From JAIXWP01 sp049318685 (lineage in GTDB: Bacteria > Bacteroidota > Bacteroidia > Flavobacteriales_D > Sanyastnellaceae): 18,899 nt of DNA. Positions 15,131 to 18,899 of this stretch are shown here, piece by piece; position 1 is the stretch's first letter; the number at the start of each line of letters is the position of its first letter. Both the position numbers and the translations under genes were made by a program. The notes beneath the pieces were generated by a model. It did not search any database. It had not been told where the DNA came from and saw only the letters and a program-made list of their open reading frames with translations. The DNA is taken from positions 1-18,899 of the forward strand of contig JBMOFW010000031.1 in the NCBI GenBank assembly GCA_049318685.1, read 5' to 3'.

Positions 15131-15682
15131 TTATTCGATGCCGTAGCTGGCGAGCATTTGTTTGTATTCTGGAGTGTCGCGGCGACGAACACTTTCATTT
15201 TTGGCCAATTCTTGAATTTTCGAGATACCATCAAGCACTTGCTCCGGACGAGGAGGACATCCCGGAATGTATACATCTACCGGAATAACACGGTCGATTC
15301 CTTGAAGCACACTATACGTATCGAAAATTCCTCCGGACGAAGCACAGGCTCCCATGCACAAAACCCATTTCGGTTCAGCCATTTGCTCATACACTTGACG
15401 GAGAATCGGTGCCATTTTCTTCGAAATGGTTCCCATCACCATCAACAAGTCTGCTTGGCGAGGGGAGAAACTCATCCTTTCCATGCCAAAGCGAGCAAGG
15501 TCGTAGTGCGAGGCCATGGTGGCCATAAATTCAATTCCACAACAAGAGGTCGCAAATGGCAAAGGCCAAAGCGAATTCGCTCTGGCTAAACCCACGGCTT
15601 TGTCTAGGCTCGTAGCAAAGAATCCCTGTCCCTCAAGTCCTTCCGGCTGATGTTTTGGATGTATATCGATTGAATTTTCCAT
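15131..15682 (-). CDS. nuoB: NADH-quinone oxidoreductase subunit B (cluster N2)
   Basis: NuoB carries the 4Fe-4S cluster N2, the last electron donor to quinone. The ligands Cys47, Cys48, Cys113 and Cys142 lie in FATSCCGIEFMA, LCMGACASSGG and YIPGCPPRPE. Their spacing equals that of E. coli NuoB C63, C64, C129 and C158, shifted by 16. The protein is 183 residues, normal in length. The 53-nt gap to nuoA is the widest inside the operon; I see no strong promoter in it. Confidence 0.97.
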   Translation of the reverse strand: MENSIDIHPKHQPEGLEGQGFFATSLDKAVGLARANSLWPLPFATSCCGIEFMATMASHYDLARFGMERMSFSPRQADLLMVMGTISKKMAPILRQVYEQMAEPKWVLCMGACASSGGIFDTYSVLQGIDRVIPVDVYIPGCPPRPEQVLDGISKIQELAKNESVRRRDTPEYKQMLASYGIE

Positions 15683-15735
15683 GCGGTTGAAAATATTGGT
15701 GTTGTGAAATCAACAGATTTCCTAACGACAATGTT

Positions 15736-16113
15736 CTATTTTTCCCAATTGAGTGCGCCCTTGCGGATGATATAAATCAAACCTACAATCATCAAGGCCA
15801 TGAACGAGAACATCTCGATCAGTCCAAAAACGCCAAGCTCTTTAAAATTAACAGCCCACGGATACATAAAGATCACCTCTACGTCAAAAAGAACGAAGAG
15901 AATTGCCACCAAGAAATACTTGATGGAAAATGGCGCACGAGCATTGCCCTGCGATTCAATTCCACATTCGAATGCATCGTTTTTAATGGTGGATTTGCGC
16001 TTCGGGCCAAGCTTGTGCGTAGCCACCATAGTGGTAACGACGAAGCCCAATGCCACTAAAGCCATCATGAGAATGGGGAGATAATCCCAGAGGTGTGCGG
16101 TTTGTGAGTCCAT
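15736..16113 (-). CDS. nuoA: NADH-quinone oxidoreductase subunit A
   Basis: NuoA is a three-helix membrane subunit of complex I that, with NuoH and NuoJ, borders the quinone chamber. The 125 residues show helices at about 12-32, 65-87 and 96-116. The loop AFECGIESQGNARAPFSIKY (47-66) and the following FDVEVIFMYPWAV, with Asp77 and Glu79, are family signatures. It is the first gene of the nuo operon and follows a probable promoter and inverted repeat. Confidence 0.97.
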   Translation of the reverse strand: MDSQTAHLWDYLPILMMALVALGFVVTTMVATHKLGPKRKSTIKNDAFECGIESQGNARAPFSIKYFLVAILFVLFDVEVIFMYPWAVNFKELGVFGLIEMFSFMALMIVGLIYIIRKGALNWEK

Positions 16114-16136
16114 ATGTAGTGCTTTTTAAAGCGTCG

Positions 16137-16144
16137 CAAAATTA
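16137..16144 (-). promoter_or_regulatory. candidate nuo operon promoter, -7 element TAATTTTG
   Basis: On the minus strand TAATTTTG matches the Bacteroidota housekeeping -7 consensus TAnnTTTG exactly. Transcription would start around 16125-16130, leaving a leader of about 10-20 nt before the nuoA ATG at 16113. No TTG -33 element stands at the expected distance (about 19-21 bp upstream), so the promoter may be weak or activator-dependent. Readthrough from odhAB is also possible, since no terminator follows odhB. Confidence 0.5.
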
Positions 16145-16177
16145 TACGTCGAAGGCAGATATACGTCTATTTGCCTT
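16143..16177. promoter_or_regulatory. inverted repeat and direct repeats just upstream of the nuo promoter
   Basis: AAGGCAGATA (16152-16161) and TATTTGCCTT (16168-16177) form 10-bp arms with one mismatch around a 6-bp spacer. TATACGTC occurs twice, at 16143-16150 and 16160-16167, 17 bp apart. The arms end eight bases before the -7 element, so a bound protein would cover the -15 to -40 region. No T-run follows on the minus strand, which argues against a terminator for odhB. The likely role is a regulator site for nuo expression; the regulator is unknown. Confidence 0.45.
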
Positions 16178-16190
16178 ATTTAAAGTCATT

Positions 16191-17438
16191 CTAAAGACCG
16201 AGCAATACTTCTTCGGCCGTTTTGCCTCCAAATATGAGTCTTTCAGGGTGTTCGAGCATGTCTTTCACCTTTACCAAAAAGCTAACACTTTCGCGTCCGT
16301 CGATGATGCGGTGATCATAACTCAATGCCACGTACATAATCGGGCGAACCACGATCTGTCCGTTTTCTACTACTGCACGTTCCACAATATTATGCATTCC
16401 GAGGATAGCACTTTGCGGAGGGTTGATAATAGGCGTCGAAAGCATCGATCCAAATACACCACCGTTGGTGATGGTGAATGTGCCTCCTTGCATATCATCT
16501 ACAGTGATTTTTCCATCGCGGGCTTTTTTGGCCATGTCGCCGATGCTTTTTTCAATCTGCGCCAACGACATGGTTTCGGCATTGCGAATCACTGGCACCA
16601 TCAATCCTTTTGGTGTTGAAACGGCCACTCCGATATCGCAGTAATCGTGAAATACGATTTCACTGCCGTCGATTTGCGCATTCACAGCAGGGTAGTGGTG
16701 AAGCGCTTCACATACGGCTTTCGTAAAGAACGACATGAATCCGAGACCAACTTGATGTTTTTCCTTGAAAACATCTTTGTATTTGGCGCGAAGATCCATG
16801 ATGGGCTTCATGTTCACCTCATTGAAAGTAGTGAGCATGGCGGTGGTGTTTTTTACATTCACCAAACGCTCAGCTACTTTTTTGCGAAGCATGGTCATCT
16901 TTTCACGATGTTGATCACGACTTCCACCCCATGATTCAATATTGCTAGTATCGATACCACCCGCGAGGGCAGCGGCAACGTCACTTTTCAAAATACGTCC
17001 ACCCGGACCGCTGCCTTTCACTTGCGCCGAGGTCAAGTTGTTTTCGGTCATCATCTTGGCAGCAGCCGGAGATGGATGTCCGGTAACGTGTGATGGTTTT
17101 TCTGCTGGCATCGGATTGGGAGCCGGCGCTGCGGCTTTCGGTGCTTCTGCCTTGGCCTCTGTCTTTGGTGCAGGCGCAGCAGTTCCTTCAGGCTTAGCTG
17201 CATCGGTATCAATGGCACAAACCACTTCGCCTACAGCTACTGTGGCGCCAGCTTCGGCTTTGATCGTAATCACGCCCGATTGCTCAGCAGCCAATTCCAA
17301 GGTGGCTTTGTCAGAGTCAATCTCAGCGATCACTTGACCATTGTTCACATAATCACCATTTTTAACCAACCAGTTGGCTATTTGAACTTCACTGATCGAT
17401 TCGCCCGGACTGGGCACTTTCATGTCAATTATCGGCAT
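16191..17438 (-). CDS. odhB: 2-oxoglutarate dehydrogenase E2, dihydrolipoyl succinyltransferase
   Basis: E2 transfers the succinyl group from the E1-bound intermediate through its lipoyl arm to CoA, in the TCA cycle. The lipoyl domain (1-80) has the target Lys44 in EIDSDKATLEL. An Ala/Pro-rich hinge (81-118) follows, then the peripheral subunit-binding domain (about 121-158, with HPSPAAAKMM and GPGGRILKSDV). The catalytic domain (about 175-415) has the active-site motif YDHRIIDGRE, with His376 and Asp380. There is one lipoyl domain and 415 residues, as in the succinyltransferase (SucB/OdhB) branch. The position directly after the E1 gene supports oxoglutarate over pyruvate or branched-chain substrates. 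It is separated from odhA by 39 nt and ends 77 nt before nuoA. Confidence 0.95.
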   Translation of the reverse strand: MPIIDMKVPSPGESISEVQIANWLVKNGDYVNNGQVIAEIDSDKATLELAAEQSGVITIKAEAGATVAVGEVVCAIDTDAAKPEGTAAPAPKTEAKAEAPKAAAPAPNPMPAEKPSHVTGHPSPAAAKMMTENNLTSAQVKGSGPGGRILKSDVAAALAGGIDTSNIESWGGSRDQHREKMTMLRKKVAERLVNVKNTTAMLTTFNEVNMKPIMDLRAKYKDVFKEKHQVGLGFMSFFTKAVCEALHHYPAVNAQIDGSEIVFHDYCDIGVAVSTPKGLMVPVIRNAETMSLAQIEKSIGDMAKKARDGKITVDDMQGGTFTITNGGVFGSMLSTPIINPPQSAILGMHNIVERAVVENGQIVVRPIMYVALSYDHRIIDGRESVSFLVKVKDMLEHPERLIFGGKTAEEVLLGL

Positions 17439-17477
17439 AATGCACTATTAAAATTGTTCTCGTTTCTTTTCAAAAAA

Positions 17478-18899
17478 TTAGGCGTTCACGTTGGAATGGC
17501 CGAGCAATTTGCTCAACATTTCATTGTGTCTGCGTTCATGCACTTTCGGCGATCCTGCTGCAGGTGATGCACTTGCTGGAGGCGCAATGATATCAATATT
17601 GTCTTTTCGCATCATACGCATGATGTATGACCAAGAACCCATGTTCTCAGGTTCTTCTTGCACCCAAATCAACTTGGCATCTTTGCTATATCCGCTGAGG
17701 ATCTTGCGCAAATTCTTTTCAGGGAATGGATACAATTGCTCCAATCGAATCACCGCGATATTGTCGCCCGTTCCATTTTTCTCTTTGGCTTCCAAAATGT
17801 CGTAGCAGACTTTACCACTGCACAAGGCGATGGTGTCCACGTCCTTCGCTTTTACTTGCGTATCGTTAATCACTTCTTGGAATTGCCCTTTGGCCATATC
17901 GTTCAGCGAACTTACTGCTTTTGGATAACGAAGCAATTTCTTTGGGGTAAATACGACCAAAGGCTTTCTGAAATCGCGTTTTACTTGTCTTCTCAACAAA
18001 TGGAAGAAGTTGGCCGGCAAAGTCACATTGCAAATTTGCATGTTGTTTTCAGCACAAAGCTGCAAGAAGCGCTCAAGGCGGGCGCTACTGTGTTCCGAAC
18101 CTTGACCTTCATATCCATGAGGAAGGAACATAGCCAAACCATTCATAGTGCCCCATTTGTCTTCAGCTGCGCTGAGGAATTGGTCAATGATGATTTGTGC
18201 TCCATTGTTGAAGTCTCCAAACTGCGCTTCCCAAATGGTCAAGCCTTGTGGCGTTCCGAAGGCGTAGCCATAGTCGAAACCAAGCACGCCGTATTCGCTG
18301 AGCAAGCTGTTGAACACGCTCAACTTAGCTTGCTTTTCATTCAGTAAATTAAGGGTGATAAATTCTTTTTCTTGGTCTTCATCCGTCTTGACTACGGCAT
18401 GGCGATGCGAGAAAGTGCCGCGCTCTACATCTTGGCCGCTTAAGCGCACAGGATGCCCTTCGTCGAGCAATGTAGCGTAGGCGAGGAGTTCGCCCATGGC
18501 CCAATCCAACTTATCATTTTCAATCATCGCCAAGCGGTCTTCAAATACCTTTTCGGTTTTCTTGAAGAATTTTTCGCCTTTCGGCAAAGTGCTCAACTTT
18601 TTGGCGAGATCAACTAATTTCTTTTTATCCACACCTGTTTCAGGTGATGCTTCAAAATCCTTGTCTGTAGCTTTGCGTATGTCTTTCCACGTTTCTTCGA
18701 GGAAGTGCTTCACATAGGTTTTGTTAGACGTTTTTGATTTCTCAAAAGCAACATCCAAACGTGATTCATAATCTGCTTTCACTTTGTCTGCGAAGGCTTG
18801 ATCAATCACATTTTCACCGGTCAACTTAGTCATATACAACTCGCGCAAACTTGGGTGGGCAGCGATTTGTTTGTACAATGATGGCTGTGTAAACTTCGG
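17478..18899 (-). CDS. odhA: 2-oxoglutarate dehydrogenase E1, C-terminal part
   Basis: E1 decarboxylates 2-oxoglutarate with thiamine diphosphate and succinylates the E2 lipoyl group. The frame is open to the right edge, so about 473 C-terminal residues are visible; the TTG at 18878 is internal, because the upstream codons (PKFTQPSLYKQI) continue the family sequence. HPVRLSGQDVERGTFSHRHA (about fragment residues 149-168) and the YGYAFGTPQGLTIWEAQFGD and MFLPHGYEGQGSEHSSARLE stretches belong to the transketolase-like pyrimidine-binding domain. WVQEEPENMGSW and PASASPAAGSPKVHE close the protein as in other OGDH E1s. The N-terminal part with the diphosphate-binding domain lies outside the window. 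It precedes odhB by 39 nt and is probably cotranscribed with it. Confidence 0.95.
   Translation of the reverse strand, partial: PKFTQPSLYKQIAAHPSLRELYMTKLTGENVIDQAFADKVKADYESRLDVAFEKSKTSNKTYVKHFLEETWKDIRKATDKDFEASPETGVDKKKLVDLAKKLSTLPKGEKFFKKTEKVFEDRLAMIENDKLDWAMGELLAYATLLDEGHPVRLSGQDVERGTFSHRHAVVKTDEDQEKEFITLNLLNEKQAKLSVFNSLLSEYGVLGFDYGYAFGTPQGLTIWEAQFGDFNNGAQIIIDQFLSAAEDKWGTMNGLAMFLPHGYEGQGSEHSSARLERFLQLCAENNMQICNVTLPANFFHLLRRQVKRDFRKPLVVFTPKKLLRYPKAVSSLNDMAKGQFQEVINDTQVKAKDVDTIALCSGKVCYDILEAKEKNGTGDNIAVIRLEQLYPFPEKNLRKILSGYSKDAKLIWVQEEPENMGSWSYIMRMMRKDNIDIIAPPASASPAAGSPKVHERRHNEMLSKLLGHSNVNA

Noticed and set aside
14963..15589. A 208-residue open frame on the plus strand
   Set aside because: It is antisense to nuoC and nuoB, both with intact conserved motifs; the predicted product is low-quality and His/Arg/Ser-rich.
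15683..15735. A second promoter in the nuoA-nuoB gap
   Set aside because: At 53 nt this is the largest gap inside the operon, but I found no TAnnTTTG with a TTG at the right distance on the coding strand.
16152..16177. The inverted repeat as a terminator of odhAB
   Set aside because: Transcribed leftwards, the stem has an A-C mismatch and is followed by CGACG, not a T-run.
17658..18347. A 229-residue open frame on the plus strand
   Set aside because: It lies wholly antisense to odhA, whose protein is strongly family-like; the antisense product shows no domain and arises from codon bias.

Overview
The window comes from a Bacteroidota chromosome, most likely a Flavobacteriales-like lineage. 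The evidence is a Bacteroidota-type LptD barrel, a NuoG lacking the large C-terminal molybdopterin-like domain, separate nuoC and nuoD genes, starts with few Shine-Dalgarno sites, and a TAnnTTTG-type -7 element ahead of nuoA. The placement rests on family recognition from memory; no search was run.

Layout, left to right. (1) Bases 1-1683 (+) hold the C-terminal 560 residues of an LptD-family outer-membrane LPS-assembly protein, cut by the window edge. (2) Bases 1684-1779 are a tail-to-tail junction with two arrays of 7-bp tandem repeats. (3) Bases 1780-3190 hold a small accessory cluster. Two tiny membrane proteins face left: a 49-aa His-rich one and an 81-aa Met/Cys-rich one. Divergently, an ECF sigma factor is followed 3 nt later by a 105-aa two-helix membrane protein. 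The 81-aa and 105-aa proteins share a C-terminal motif, and the shared divergent promoter region carries three alternating copies of a TAGTT(T)nAC motif. This is the least understood part of the window. (4) Another 7-bp repeat array fills the 24-bp convergent gap at 3191-3214. (5) Bases 3215-16113 (-) are a complete 14-gene nuoABCDEFGHIJKLMN operon for respiratory complex I, in canonical order. (6) Bases 16114-16190 hold a probable nuo promoter with an inverted repeat and direct repeats. (7) Bases 16191-18899 (-) hold odhB and the C-terminal part of odhA, the E2 and E1 components of 2-oxoglutarate dehydrogenase.

How the genes work together: the 2-oxoglutarate dehydrogenase makes succinyl-CoA and NADH in the TCA cycle. 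NuoEFG oxidise NADH and pass electrons through Fe-S clusters to NuoB/D/I and then quinone, while NuoA/H/J/K/L/M/N move protons. The genes for a major NADH source thus lie directly upstream of those for the main NADH sink, on the same strand. The nuo genes look intact: the Fe-S ligands and the key membrane Glu/Lys residues I checked are present. Two upstream start codons (nuoC, nuoI) are probably false, and I give the shorter versions. I see no RNA genes, CRISPR arrays, insertion sequences, phage genes or attachment sites.
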